In this document: in pieces, positions 28,103 to 36,527 of the stretch
Layout: every line of letters begins with the position of its first letter
Position numbering within the stretch: position 1 is the first letter of the stretch
Assembly (NCBI RefSeq): GCF_000426645.1
Contig: NZ_AUFT01000011.1
Coordinates: 124,001 to 188,000 of the forward strand
Reading direction: 5' to 3'
Length of the DNA stretch: 64,000 nt
Origin: Nakamurella lactea DSM 19367
Lineage (GTDB): Bacteria > Actinomycetota > Actinomycetes > Mycobacteriales > Nakamurellaceae
The notes under the pieces: generated by a model
What the model was told of the DNA's origin: nothing
Seen by the model: the letters and a program-made list of their open reading frames with translations, nothing else
Database searches by the model: none
Translations under genes and position numbers: made by a program

Positions 28103-28894
28103 TCAGCCCGCCAGCAGCCGCCAGATCGCCACCGAACCGAGCACCACGATGATGCAGCGCAGCGCCACCGGGTGCAGCCGTCGGCCGAAGCTGGACCCGA
28201 CGAAACCGCCGATCAGGGTGCCGACCGCGATCAGACCCGCGGCCGCCCAGTTGATCTCATGGAACCTGAACATGGTGTAGGCCGCGGCGGCCACCACATT
28301 GACGACCGCGGTCAGCACGTTCTTGATGGCATTGATCCGCTGCAACGACTCGGGCAGCATCGCGCCCATCACGCCGACCATCAGCACGCCCTGGGCGGCG
28401 GTGAAGTAACCGCCGTAGACACCGATCAGGTAGACCGCGATCACCAGGAGCACGTTCTGCCGGGCCGTCAGCACGGTGTGGTCCAGCCCGGCGGCGGCCT
28501 TGCGTCGGCGCACCCAGCGCTGGATGAACGGCTGGGTGATCACCAGGATCAGCGCCAGTACCAGCAGGGCCGGGACGATCACCTCGAACACCGTCGGCGG
28601 TAGATGCAACAGCAGCCAGGATCCGGTGATCGCGCCGAGCAGCGAAGCCGGCAGCAGCTGCCGGATCCGTGGGCCCTGGCCCTCGAGTTCGCGGCGGTAG
28701 CCCCAGCTCGCCGACAGCCCACCGGGAATCTGGCCGACCGCATTCGACATGGTGGCCACCACCGGCGGGAAGCCGAACGCGATCAGGGTCGGGAAGGTGA
28801 TCAGGGTGCCCGAACCGACGACCGCGTTGATCGTCCCGGCGCCGATACCGGCCACCAGGATCAGGATGATCTCCACCGTGCTCACCCGAGGCAC
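28103..28894 (-). CDS. TauE/SafE-family membrane transporter (sulfite/organosulfonate exporter type)
   Basis: 263 aa, about seven to eight hydrophobic helices. Two internal repeats begin GAGTINAVVGSGTLITFPTLIAFGFPPVVA and YGGYFTAAQGVLMVGVMGAML, the paired motif of TauE permeases that export sulfite, sulfonates or related anions. A GTG three codons downstream at 28885 has better spacing to AGGG and may be the true start. The substrate is not determined by sequence. It stands alone, convergent with pat. Confidence 0.9.
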   Translation of the reverse strand: MPRVSTVEIILILVAGIGAGTINAVVGSGTLITFPTLIAFGFPPVVATMSNAVGQIPGGLSASWGYRRELEGQGPRIRQLLPASLLGAITGSWLLLHLPPTVFEVIVPALLVLALILVITQPFIQRWVRRRKAAAGLDHTVLTARQNVLLVIAVYLIGVYGGYFTAAQGVLMVGVMGAMLPESLQRINAIKNVLTAVVNVVAAAAYTMFRFHEINWAAAGLIAVGTLIGGFVGSSFGRRLHPVALRCIIVVLGSVAIWRLLAG

Positions 28895-28986
28895 CCTATG
28901 TCGACAGGTGCGCCGGCCTTGCGGTGCGCCACGGACGATGTGACCAGCGGATCACCCACCGGAGCGCCGGAGCGGTGCGACCGACG

Positions 28987-29799
28987 TCAGACCCCGGCGG
29001 CCACCAGCGCGACGATCACCACCACGATGATCACCGCCACCACGATCCACGCGAACGCCCACGGCCGCCGTTCCATGAACGAGAGCACACCCGGATGCCG
29101 CTGGGCGAGCAGCTTCGGGGTGGTCGGTTCGGTGATCACGTCGAAGTTCTGCAACCCGATCCCCCTGGCCAGGGTGTACATGTCCGCCCCGGCGAACAGC
29201 TGACCGGACAGGTAGAGCAGCTTCTTGCGGTTGCCGTCGACCAGGATCAGCAACGGGCCGGCCGCGTTGCCGAACTGCTGGTAGTACTGCACCAGGATGC
29301 CGTAGGCCAGCTGCTGTCGCGGGATCGACCTGGGACCGCCAAGGACCCGGGTGACGACCACCGAGGTCGCCGTCAGCTGCACCCGTTTGATCATCCTCAG
29401 CACGGCCCCGACGGCGATCACCGCCGCGACGCCGATGATCGCCCACCACATCCCCGGACTGACGCTGGAGTTACTCGCGTTGTACAGGTTCACCAGGATC
29501 AGCGGGGCGAGGATGGCCAGCCGGGCCGCGACGCCCCTGCCGTAGGCCTTCCCGCTGGGTCCGATGTCGACCAGCACGCCGTCGCCCGGTGCACCGCCGG
29601 GCGAGCCGGTGCCGGGTCCGGATTGCGGCGCCGGCCAATTCTGCGGCGCCGGGCCGTGCTGCGGCGCCGGCCAGTGCTGCGGCGGCACCGGTGACTTCGT
29701 CAGATCCGGCCCGTTGGCCGGGGTCGTCCCACCGCCGTACCCGGCCGGGTACCGGCCCTGGTTCTGCCGCGCCGGATCGGACTGACCATGGAGATCCAT
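28987..29799 (-). CDS. Pro-rich, PH-like membrane protein of unknown function
   Basis: 270 aa. Residues 15-75 are a Pro/Gln-rich repeat (HWPAPQHGPAPQNWPAPQSGP), followed by two membrane helices (~100-130), a bacterial PH-like domain (RVQLTATSVVVTRVLGGPRSIPRQQLAYGILVQYYQQF, ~138-215) and one C-terminal helix (~247-270). The architecture resembles actinobacterial DUF-type bPH proteins that sit in the cytoplasmic membrane. Specific function not recognised. It lies between the TauE gene and tRNA-Ser on the same strand. Confidence 0.75.
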   Translation of the reverse strand: MDLHGQSDPARQNQGRYPAGYGGGTTPANGPDLTKSPVPPQHWPAPQHGPAPQNWPAPQSGPGTGSPGGAPGDGVLVDIGPSGKAYGRGVAARLAILAPLILVNLYNASNSSVSPGMWWAIIGVAAVIAVGAVLRMIKRVQLTATSVVVTRVLGGPRSIPRQQLAYGILVQYYQQFGNAAGPLLILVDGNRKKLLYLSGQLFAGADMYTLARGIGLQNFDVITEPTTPKLLAQRHPGVLSFMERRPWAFAWIVVAVIIVVVIVALVAAGV

Positions 29800-29868
29800 G
29801 CCGACCAGTGTGTCAGGCCGGGCTCGACAGGCTCGGCCCGTCCGGGATCTCCTGAGAGATCACCAGAG

Positions 29869-29954
29869 CGGAGGCGGAGGGATTCGAACCCCCGAGGCTT
29901 TTGACACCTGACCGCTTTCAAGGCGGTTTCCTTCGGCCACTCGGACACGCCTCC
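29869..29954 (-). tRNA. tRNA-Ser (anticodon UGA)
   Basis: 86 nt on the minus strand with the 7-bp acceptor GGAGGCG/CGCCTCC and discriminator G, a long class II variable arm, the T-loop TTCGAAT, and anticodon loop CTTGAAA in the stem ACCGC/GCGGT. CCA is not encoded. The seryl-tRNA synthetase gene lies 20 kb away at 50558. Confidence 0.97.
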
Positions 29955-30014
29955 TGGTGACCTGTCCAGGCTAACGGACGGACCGACCGCAGCAGGCATC
30001 CCGGCCCGCTGATT

Positions 30015-30120
30015 CCGGCGAGGATCCACTTCGCTCGCGAGGGTCCGATTGTTGACTTCTACAACACCAGTCACAGAACGTCCGAAGTGGATCCGCGCAG
30101 GCGAAGTGGATCCTCGCCGG
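30015..30120. repeat. Long inverted repeat with an extra internal copy
   Basis: CCGGCGAGGATCCACTTCGC (30015-30034) and its exact reverse complement (30101-30120) are separated by 66 nt. A third copy of the 12-mer CGAAGTGGATCC occurs at 30083-30094, in the same orientation as the right arm. Between the arms lies GTTGACTTCTACAAC. The element sits after the rhamnose operon and before tRNA-Ser; it may terminate the operon or be a small mobile-like element. Confidence 0.8.
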
Positions 30121-30126
30121 GGTGGG

Positions 30127-32274
30127 TCAGCGCAGGAAGGCCGCGGTGACCCCGGAGTCGACCGGCACCATCAGTCCGGTGGTGATGGACAGCGTGCCGT
30201 TGGTCAGCGCCAGCGCCGCCTGCGCGATGTGTTCGGGCAACACCTCTTCCTTGAGCACGGTGCGCTTGGCGTAGTACTTGCCCAGATCCTCCTCGGCCAC
30301 GCCGTAGGTCTTGGCGCGGGAGGCGCCCCACCCACCGGCGAAGATGCCCGACCCGCGGACCACCCCGTCCGGATTGATGCCGTTGACCCGCACCCCGATG
30401 TCGCCGAGTTCGGCCGCCAGCAACCGGACCATATGGGCCTGCGCCGCCTTGGCCGACGAGTAGGCGATGTTGTTCGGGCCGGCGAACACCGCGTTCTTGC
30501 TGCAGACGTTGATGATCGTGCCGCCCAGCTGTTGCGCCCGCAGCGCCGGCTCGGTGGCCTTGGCCACCAGGAACGAGCCCCGGGGCATGATGTCGTACTG
30601 CAGATCCCAGTCGTCGACGGTGGTGTCGGCGAGTGATCCGGCCCTGGTGATGCCGGCGTTGTTGATGACGATGTCGACGCCGCCGAAGGCGAGCACGCCC
30701 TGGGCGACGCCGGCCAGCACCGCGTCGTTGTCGGTGACGTCCATCTCGACGCCGACAGCCACGTCCGGGCCGCCCAACTGCCCGGCCACCTCGGCGGCCT
30801 TCGCCAGATTCAGATCGGCGACGATCACATTGGCGCCGTTCTCGGCGAACAGCGCCGCGATGGCCAGACCGATCCCGGAGGCCGCACCGGTGACCAGCGC
30901 AACCTTGCCGGCCAACGCTTTCGGCTTCGGCCGCCGCTTGAGTTTGTTCTCCTCCAGCTGCCAGTACTCGACGGCGAACTTGTCCGCCTCGCTCACCGGG
31001 GCGTACTTCGACACGCCCTCGGCCCCGCGCATCACGTTGATGGCGTTCACGTAGAACTCGCCGGCCACTCTGGCGGTCTGCTTGTCCGCACCGAAGGAGA
31101 ACATCCCGACGCCGGGCACCAGGATGATCGCCGGGTCGGCGCCGCGAATGGCAGGGCTGTCCGGCGTGGCGTTCCGGTCGTAGTACCCCTGGTACTCGGC
31201 GCGGTATTCGGCGTGCAGCTCGGCCAGCCGCGCCGTGACCTTCTCGAGCGGGGCGTTGAACGGGGTGTCCAGCAGCAGCGGCCGCACCTTGGTGCGCAGG
31301 AAGTGATCGGGGCAGGACGTGCCGAGCTGGACCAGTTGGTCGAGCTTGCGCCGGGACAGGAAGTCCAGCACCACGTCGCTGTCGGTGAAGTGGCCGACCA
31401 TCCGCCGGTCGGCGGAGGCCACGCCGCGCAGGTGCGGAAACAGCTCCGCCGCCCTGGCCCGCCGCTCGGCCGCCGGCAACGCCTTGCGCGACTTCACCTC
31501 TGCGCCGAACGGCTGTGCCTTGGACTGCCGGTCGAGGAACTTCTGCGCATCCTTGATGATCTTGCGGGAGCGCTTCTCCACCTCGTCGCTGCTGCGACCC
31601 CAAGCGGTCAGACCGTGACCGCCGAGCACCGCGCCGATCACCTTCGGATCGGCGGACACGTCCCGCATCGCCTTGCCCAGCTCCCAGCCGGGCCGCTTCC
31701 ACGGCACCCAGGCGACCGTTCCGCCCCAGATCTTTTCGACCAGCTTCTCGCCGTCGGCGGCGCAGGCCAGCGCGATCACCGCGTCGGGGTGCAGGTGATC
31801 AACGTGCGGCAGGTCGACCAGGCCGTGCATCGGGGTGTCGATGGACGGGGTGGCGCCGCCGGTGCCGAAGCTGCAGTACGGGAACAGCTCGACCATCTCG
31901 TCCTCGTACTCGACGCCGCGGTAGACGCCGTCCAGCGCGACGAACCGGTCGCGTTCCAGCGTGGCCAGACCTGATGCCTTCAGTGTTCCGAGGTCGCCGC
32001 CGGATCCCTTGACGTACAACAGCTCTTCCTCGGCGCCGGTGGCCGGGTTGAGCTGACGGACCTTGGCGGAGGTGTTACCCCCACCGTAGTTGGTGATCGT
32101 CGGATCGGTACCGAGCCGGTTCGACCGGGCGATCAGGTCGCGAACCCCCTGCGGCAGCTCAGGTGCGCCCGTCGACCTGGCTGACGAGGCGGCTGCCGCC
32201 GCCTTCGCCGGGGCTGACGCCGCACCCTTGGTTGTCGGTCGCTTGCGGGTAGCAGCGGTCTTTCGTGCAGCCAT
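30127..32274 (-). CDS. rhaEW: Bifunctional rhamnulose-1-phosphate aldolase / lactaldehyde dehydrogenase (class II aldolase + SDR fusion)
   Basis: 715 aa. After a Lys/Ala-rich leader, residues ~45-430 form a class II aldolase domain (NYGGGNTSAKV; zinc-binding HLHPD and GGHGL), and ~455-715 form a short-chain dehydrogenase with Rossmann TGAASGIG and catalytic YSSAKAAQ. Fusions of this type split rhamnulose-1-phosphate into dihydroxyacetone phosphate and L-lactaldehyde and then oxidise the lactaldehyde to lactate. The ATG at 32274 is one base after the isomerase stop (TGAGATG). It ends the rhamnose operon, 171 bp before tRNA-Ser. Confidence 0.93.
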   Translation of the reverse strand: MAARKTAATRKRPTTKGAASAPAKAAAAASSARSTGAPELPQGVRDLIARSNRLGTDPTITNYGGGNTSAKVRQLNPATGAEEELLYVKGSGGDLGTLKASGLATLERDRFVALDGVYRGVEYEDEMVELFPYCSFGTGGATPSIDTPMHGLVDLPHVDHLHPDAVIALACAADGEKLVEKIWGGTVAWVPWKRPGWELGKAMRDVSADPKVIGAVLGGHGLTAWGRSSDEVEKRSRKIIKDAQKFLDRQSKAQPFGAEVKSRKALPAAERRARAAELFPHLRGVASADRRMVGHFTDSDVVLDFLSRRKLDQLVQLGTSCPDHFLRTKVRPLLLDTPFNAPLEKVTARLAELHAEYRAEYQGYYDRNATPDSPAIRGADPAIILVPGVGMFSFGADKQTARVAGEFYVNAINVMRGAEGVSKYAPVSEADKFAVEYWQLEENKLKRRPKPKALAGKVALVTGAASGIGLAIAALFAENGANVIVADLNLAKAAEVAGQLGGPDVAVGVEMDVTDNDAVLAGVAQGVLAFGGVDIVINNAGITRAGSLADTTVDDWDLQYDIMPRGSFLVAKATEPALRAQQLGGTIINVCSKNAVFAGPNNIAYSSAKAAQAHMVRLLAAELGDIGVRVNGINPDGVVRGSGIFAGGWGASRAKTYGVAEEDLGKYYAKRTVLKEEVLPEHIAQAALALTNGTLSITTGLMVPVDSGVTAAFLR

Positions 32275-32275
32275 C

Positions 32276-33448
32276 TCAGGCACCCCATCCGGCGGCGGAG
32301 CCGCCCACTCGTTCGGTCACGATCTTCTCGGCATAGCCACTCGCGGCGTAGGCGGCCAGCGGGTCGGCGGCCAGCCCCATCTCCTCGCGCACCTGCGCGA
32401 GCAGCGGCCGGACATCGGTGTTGTAGGCGTCCATCACGATCGCGTTGGCGGCCAGCACATCTCCGGCAGACCTGGCCTGCGCCAACGCCTCGGCGTCGAC
32501 CAGCAGGGCCTTGGCGGTGGCTTCCTGGACGTTCATCACCGACCGGATCTCGGCCGGGATCTTCGCCTCCAGGTTGTGGCACTGGTCCAACATGAACGCA
32601 ACCCCACCGTCCGGCAGGACCGCGCCGGCCTGGGCCACCTCGAACATGATCCGGAACAGCCCGAACGGATCGGCAGCGCCGACGATCAGGTCGTCGTCAG
32701 CATAGAACCGGGAGTTGAAGTGGAACCCGCCGAGCCGACCCTCACGGAGCAGGGTGGCCACAATCATCTCGATGTTGGTGCCCGGCGCGTGATGTCCGGT
32801 GTCCACCAGCACCTTCGCCTGCGGCCCGAGATGCAGACAGTGCAGCAGCGAGGTGCCCCAGTCGGGCAGGTCGGTGTGATAGAACGCCGGCTCGAAGAAC
32901 TTGTACTCGACGAGCATGGTCATCTCGGCCGATGCCGCCGTCATGGCTTCATAGGTCTCTTTCAGGGCCTCGCCGAGTCGGTCCTGCCGATCTCGGATCG
33001 AGTCCTGACCGGGATAGTTGGTGCCGTCGGCGAACCACAGCGACAGGTGCTTGCTGCCCACCTCACCGGCGATCTGCACGCACTCGATCAGGTGGTCGAT
33101 GGCCTTTCGCCGGATCCTCGGATCCGGATTGCAGACGCTGCCGAGCCGATAGTCGTCCTCCTGGAAGGTATTCGGGTTGACGGCACCGATACTCACGCCC
33201 TCGTCCGCGGCGTGCTGCGCCAGCTTGGCGAAGTCGTCGACCTGATCCCAGGGAATGTGGATCGCCACCGACGGTGCCACTCCGGTGTACCGGTGGACCT
33301 GCGCGGCATCGGAGATCTTCTCGAACGCGTCCCGCGGGATCCCCTGCTGGGCGAAGACCTTGAACCGGGTCCCCGAGTTGCCGTAGGCCCACGAGGGAGT
33401 CTCGATGTGTTGCTTGGCAAGGACACTGCGCACTTCGTCGGGTTGCAT
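32276..33448 (-). CDS. rhaI: L-rhamnose isomerase
   Basis: 390 aa, Pseudomonas-type rhamnose isomerase. A TIM barrel with metal ligands visible in LVEYKFFEP, LVDTGHHAPG, GGFHFNSRFYADDD and AFMLDQCHN. Interconverts L-rhamnose and L-rhamnulose using a divalent metal in the cytosol. Conserved opening SWAYGNSGTRFKVF. It follows the class II aldolase gene by 65 bp, a gap holding a 6-bp GC hairpin (33486-33507), and its product feeds the downstream kinase and aldolase steps. Confidence 0.95.
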   Translation of the reverse strand: MQPDEVRSVLAKQHIETPSWAYGNSGTRFKVFAQQGIPRDAFEKISDAAQVHRYTGVAPSVAIHIPWDQVDDFAKLAQHAADEGVSIGAVNPNTFQEDDYRLGSVCNPDPRIRRKAIDHLIECVQIAGEVGSKHLSLWFADGTNYPGQDSIRDRQDRLGEALKETYEAMTAASAEMTMLVEYKFFEPAFYHTDLPDWGTSLLHCLHLGPQAKVLVDTGHHAPGTNIEMIVATLLREGRLGGFHFNSRFYADDDLIVGAADPFGLFRIMFEVAQAGAVLPDGGVAFMLDQCHNLEAKIPAEIRSVMNVQEATAKALLVDAEALAQARSAGDVLAANAIVMDAYNTDVRPLLAQVREEMGLAADPLAAYAASGYAEKIVTERVGGSAAGWGA

Positions 33449-33513
33449 TTCGCTTCCTGTTCCGGTGATGTCGATATCGGTCGTTGCCGGGCTAGCGGTC
33501 GCCCGGCGGGTCT

Positions 33514-34326
33514 TCAGAAAGTTCCTCTGGCCAGGTTGCCGCGGCGCTCGGCGATGTCGTCACGGGCGAAGAACTTCGTCACCTGCTCGTCCGTCAGCGG
33601 AGCCACCCCGCCGACGGCGTACGCGGCAGTGCGGACCTGAGCGCCCTTCACCGCCATCGCCGAGATGCCGTCGACCCCGTCGGCGGTCGGAGCGATCGCC
33701 ACGATGCCGTGATTGCCGAGCAGCACCAGCTGCGGCAGTTCGCCGGTCTGCTCGACCCGCTGGGCGAGCGCGGCGTGGAAGGTCTGGCCGAGCGCGATAC
33801 CAGGCTGGGCGTAGGGAACGTACAGCGGGCTGGCACCGATCACCACCGCCTCGTCGGAGTACACGATCCGCTCGTACGCCTCGGCCGCGTGCACCGAGGC
33901 CAGCAGTCCGACCACCGCCGTCGGATGCGTGTGCCCGACGAACCGCGCCGCGTCGGCGACTCCGGCGGCCAGCGCAACCGCCTGTACCGCAACGTGAACC
34001 AAGGCCTCGATCGACCCGCGCCGGCGGCGGCCGCCGATCTCACCGGCGTCCAGCGCGGCCGTCAGATCGGCCTGGGTGGCGGCCGGATCGGTGAGCAGCG
34101 GCGTCACCCGGGCGACGTCGATCACCACGAAATCGTCTCTGGTGGCTGTTGCCATGTTCGAGCCGGACGCCTTCACCGCGATCCGGCCGCCGGTCAGTTG
34201 CTGAGAGGTGTTGCCCTCGGCCAGGATCACCAGGTCCCGCTCCGGCCGGCCCAACGAGTGAGTCAGCGCCAGAAGCTCATCGCTGACCTGGTCCGGGGCA
34301 AACACCGCGGTTTCTTGCTGTGGCAC
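33514..34326 (-). CDS. Class II aldolase/adducin family protein
   Basis: 270 aa from a GTG start. Class II aldolase fold with the zinc ligands in GHTHPTAV and LLGNHGIVA and a phosphate-binding GNTSQQ segment. It is a separate protein from the aldolase-dehydrogenase fusion and sits between the ABC permease and isomerase genes, where many other rhamnose operons carry a mutarotase. It may cleave a related sugar phosphate (L-fuculose-1-phosphate type) or act as an alternative rhamnulose-1-phosphate aldolase. Which is not decidable from sequence. Confidence 0.85.
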   Translation of the reverse strand: MPQQETAVFAPDQVSDELLALTHSLGRPERDLVILAEGNTSQQLTGGRIAVKASGSNMATATRDDFVVIDVARVTPLLTDPAATQADLTAALDAGEIGGRRRRGSIEALVHVAVQAVALAAGVADAARFVGHTHPTAVVGLLASVHAAEAYERIVYSDEAVVIGASPLYVPYAQPGIALGQTFHAALAQRVEQTGELPQLVLLGNHGIVAIAPTADGVDGISAMAVKGAQVRTAAYAVGGVAPLTDEQVTKFFARDDIAERRGNLARGTF

Positions 34327-34401
34327 TGTCGTTCGTCCTCGCTGTCCGATCGGTGCGGACCGATGTTCGTGGTGGGTGGTGGAAACCGGCGACCCCGCCG
34401 G

Positions 34402-35499
34402 CTATCTGGCGCCGCCGTATCTTCGATTGGCCATGCCGTTGAGCAGCGCCGCCACGATCAGCACCACGCCGAGCGCCAGCAGCTGGTACTGGGTGCCGTC
34501 GTTCCCCTCGAACGACAGCAGGATGCCGGCGTTGAGCCAGGTGATCAGCAGCGTGGCGAGGACGACGCCGGCCACCCGGCCGATGCCGCCGGTGATGGCC
34601 ACCCCGCCCAGTACCGCGATGGTGATGGCGGGCAACGCCATTCCGTTCCCCGAGGTTCCGGCATCCGGACGGGCCGAGAAGAACTCACCGGTGACATACA
34701 CCGAGACCAACCCGGCGATCAGCCCCGCGAGCACGTAGGCCCGCATCCGGGTGCCGGCCACGTTGATGCCGGAGTACCGGGCGGCCACATCGTTGGTGCC
34801 GATCGAGTAGATCCTGCGCCCGTAGGTGCCCCTGGCCAGGAACAACCAGACCGCGATCACGGTCGGCACCAGAAAGGTGAACACGCCCAGCGGGATGTTG
34901 GGGATGAACTGGCCGATCAGCGGCAACTCGACCGACCTGGTCATCGAGTCGAGGCCCTGGATGGATTCGGTCGAGATCGGCTGCTGGTCGTTGATCACCA
35001 CGGCCAGTGACTTGAACGCGTAGTACGTGGCCAGGGTGGCGATCAGCGCCGGGAACCCCAGTCTGGCCACCAGGAATCCGTTGATCCAGCCGAGGAAGGC
35101 ACCCACGGCAGCGGCGAGCAGCAGGCCCGCCCAGAACGGCCAGCCCCACTCGCCGTAGGCGAAGCCGAACACCATCCCGGTCAGCGAGACGATCGCACCG
35201 ATGGACAGATCGATGCCGCCGCGGCCGGAGACGATGACGATCAGTTCGGCCAGCGCGAGCATAGCCAGCGGCACCGCGTCGATCAGCACCGTTGCCATGT
35301 AGTCGAAGTTGTACTCGGCGGTCATGTATCCGCCGGCCGAGAGCACGAAGTCGACCCCGACGACCAGCACGATCAGCACGGCCAGCAGCACGATCCGCTG
35401 CGTGAGAACCGCGCGCAGCAACCGGGATCCGAGCGATTCCGAGGCCCCGGCCGGCGCGCTCTCCGGATTCACCTGAGGTGCGGGTGCGGTGGTGGTCAT
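34402..35499 (-). CDS. rhaQ: Rhamnose ABC transporter permease
   Basis: 365 aa with about ten membrane helices (RbsC/AraH family). Contains FVLSAGGYMTAEYNFDYMATVL and the EAA-like segment around GTNDVAARYSGINVAGTRMRAYVLAGLIAG. With the second permease, which it overlaps by 4 bp, it forms the inner-membrane channel for L-rhamnose uptake. Substrate assignment comes from the surrounding rha genes; permease sequences alone do not distinguish sugars. Confidence 0.88.
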   Translation of the reverse strand: MTTTAPAPQVNPESAPAGASESLGSRLLRAVLTQRIVLLAVLIVLVVGVDFVLSAGGYMTAEYNFDYMATVLIDAVPLAMLALAELIVIVSGRGGIDLSIGAIVSLTGMVFGFAYGEWGWPFWAGLLLAAAVGAFLGWINGFLVARLGFPALIATLATYYAFKSLAVVINDQQPISTESIQGLDSMTRSVELPLIGQFIPNIPLGVFTFLVPTVIAVWLFLARGTYGRRIYSIGTNDVAARYSGINVAGTRMRAYVLAGLIAGLVSVYVTGEFFSARPDAGTSGNGMALPAITIAVLGGVAITGGIGRVAGVVLATLLITWLNAGILLSFEGNDGTQYQLLALGVVLIVAALLNGMANRRYGGAR

Positions 35500-36527
35500 G
35501 CGGTCCTCCTCGCGCGCTGGCGGATCAGGTCGGCGCCGACGGCGACGATGATGGCCAGTCCGACGAACAGATCGGACAGCTGTGACGGCCAGCCGAGCTG
35601 GGTGACGCCGGAGGTGACGGTCTGCACCAGCAGGGCGCCGAGCACCGTGCCGAGCACCGAGCCGCGGCCCCCCATGATCGAGGTACCGCCGATCACCACC
35701 GCGGCGATCACCGCCAGTTCGCGTCCGGCGCCGACCGACTGGTCAAGGGTGGATGTGCCCTTGGCGATGTAGAACAGGCTGGCGATGCCGATCAGCAGCC
35801 CGGTGATCAGGTAGGCGAGCAGCACCCGCCGCTGCACCCGGACACCGGCCAGTCGGGCGGCCACCTCGTCGCCGCCGATGGCGAAGAAGTGCCGGCCACC
35901 AGCGGTGTGCCGCAGGTACCACCAGGCGATCGCGGCGAGCACCACGGTGATCAGGAACGAGTGCGGGACGCCGAAGCTCCGGCCGTCGACGCCGCGGCCG
36001 AGCGAGGCCAGGGTGCCGGGAATCCCGTTGACGGTTGACGAGTGGAAGATCTGCAGTCCGATGAACTGGAACAGGTTGGCGGTGCCGAAGGTGATGATGA
36101 TCGCGTGGACCCGGCCGTAGGCGATCAGCAGGCCGTTGATCAGGCCGAGCACCCCGCCGATGACGATCGAGATCAGCAGTGCCATCCAGATCGAGAAGTT
36201 CAGTGACACCAGCATTTTCGCGGTACTGACGGCACACACCATGATCGCGCCGCCGACCGAGATGTCGATGCCACCGGTGATGATGATCATCGTCATGCCG
36301 ATGCCGATCAGCGCTACCGGGGCGACGTCCACCAGCAGCGGCTGCAACGAGCCGGGCGTCATGAAGGCCGGGGTGAAGATCCACAGCAGGATCCAGACGA
36401 CGGCGATGACGCCGATCAGCACCACCTCCTGGCCGGTGACCGGCGGGGCCAGCACCCGGCCCCGCGCTCGCGGAGCGGCGGCGGTCGGGTCGGCGCCGGG
36501 GTCCTCGAGCGTCGTGGGGCTACTCAT
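35496..36527 (-). CDS. rhaP: Rhamnose ABC transporter permease
   Basis: 343 aa with about nine to ten membrane helices, RbsC-type. Motifs: MTMIIITGGIDISVGGAIM and IGGDEVAARLAGVRVQRRVLLAYLITGLLIG. Overlaps the ATPase gene by 4 bp upstream and the second permease by 4 bp downstream, so the three membrane-complex subunits are translationally coupled. Its partner at 34402 shares the same fold but diverged sequence, consistent with a heterodimeric channel. Confidence 0.88.
   Translation of the reverse strand: MSSPTTLEDPGADPTAAAPRARGRVLAPPVTGQEVVLIGVIAVVWILLWIFTPAFMTPGSLQPLLVDVAPVALIGIGMTMIIITGGIDISVGGAIMVCAVSTAKMLVSLNFSIWMALLISIVIGGVLGLINGLLIAYGRVHAIIITFGTANLFQFIGLQIFHSSTVNGIPGTLASLGRGVDGRSFGVPHSFLITVVLAAIAWWYLRHTAGGRHFFAIGGDEVAARLAGVRVQRRVLLAYLITGLLIGIASLFYIAKGTSTLDQSVGAGRELAVIAAVVIGGTSIMGGRGSVLGTVLGALLVQTVTSGVTQLGWPSQLSDLFVGLAIIVAVGADLIRQRARRTA

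Noticed and set aside
29700-30074. Frame containing SEWPKETALKAV and FESLRLR
   Set aside because: These residues are the well-known translation artefact of a tRNA-Ser gene, which occupies 29869-29954.
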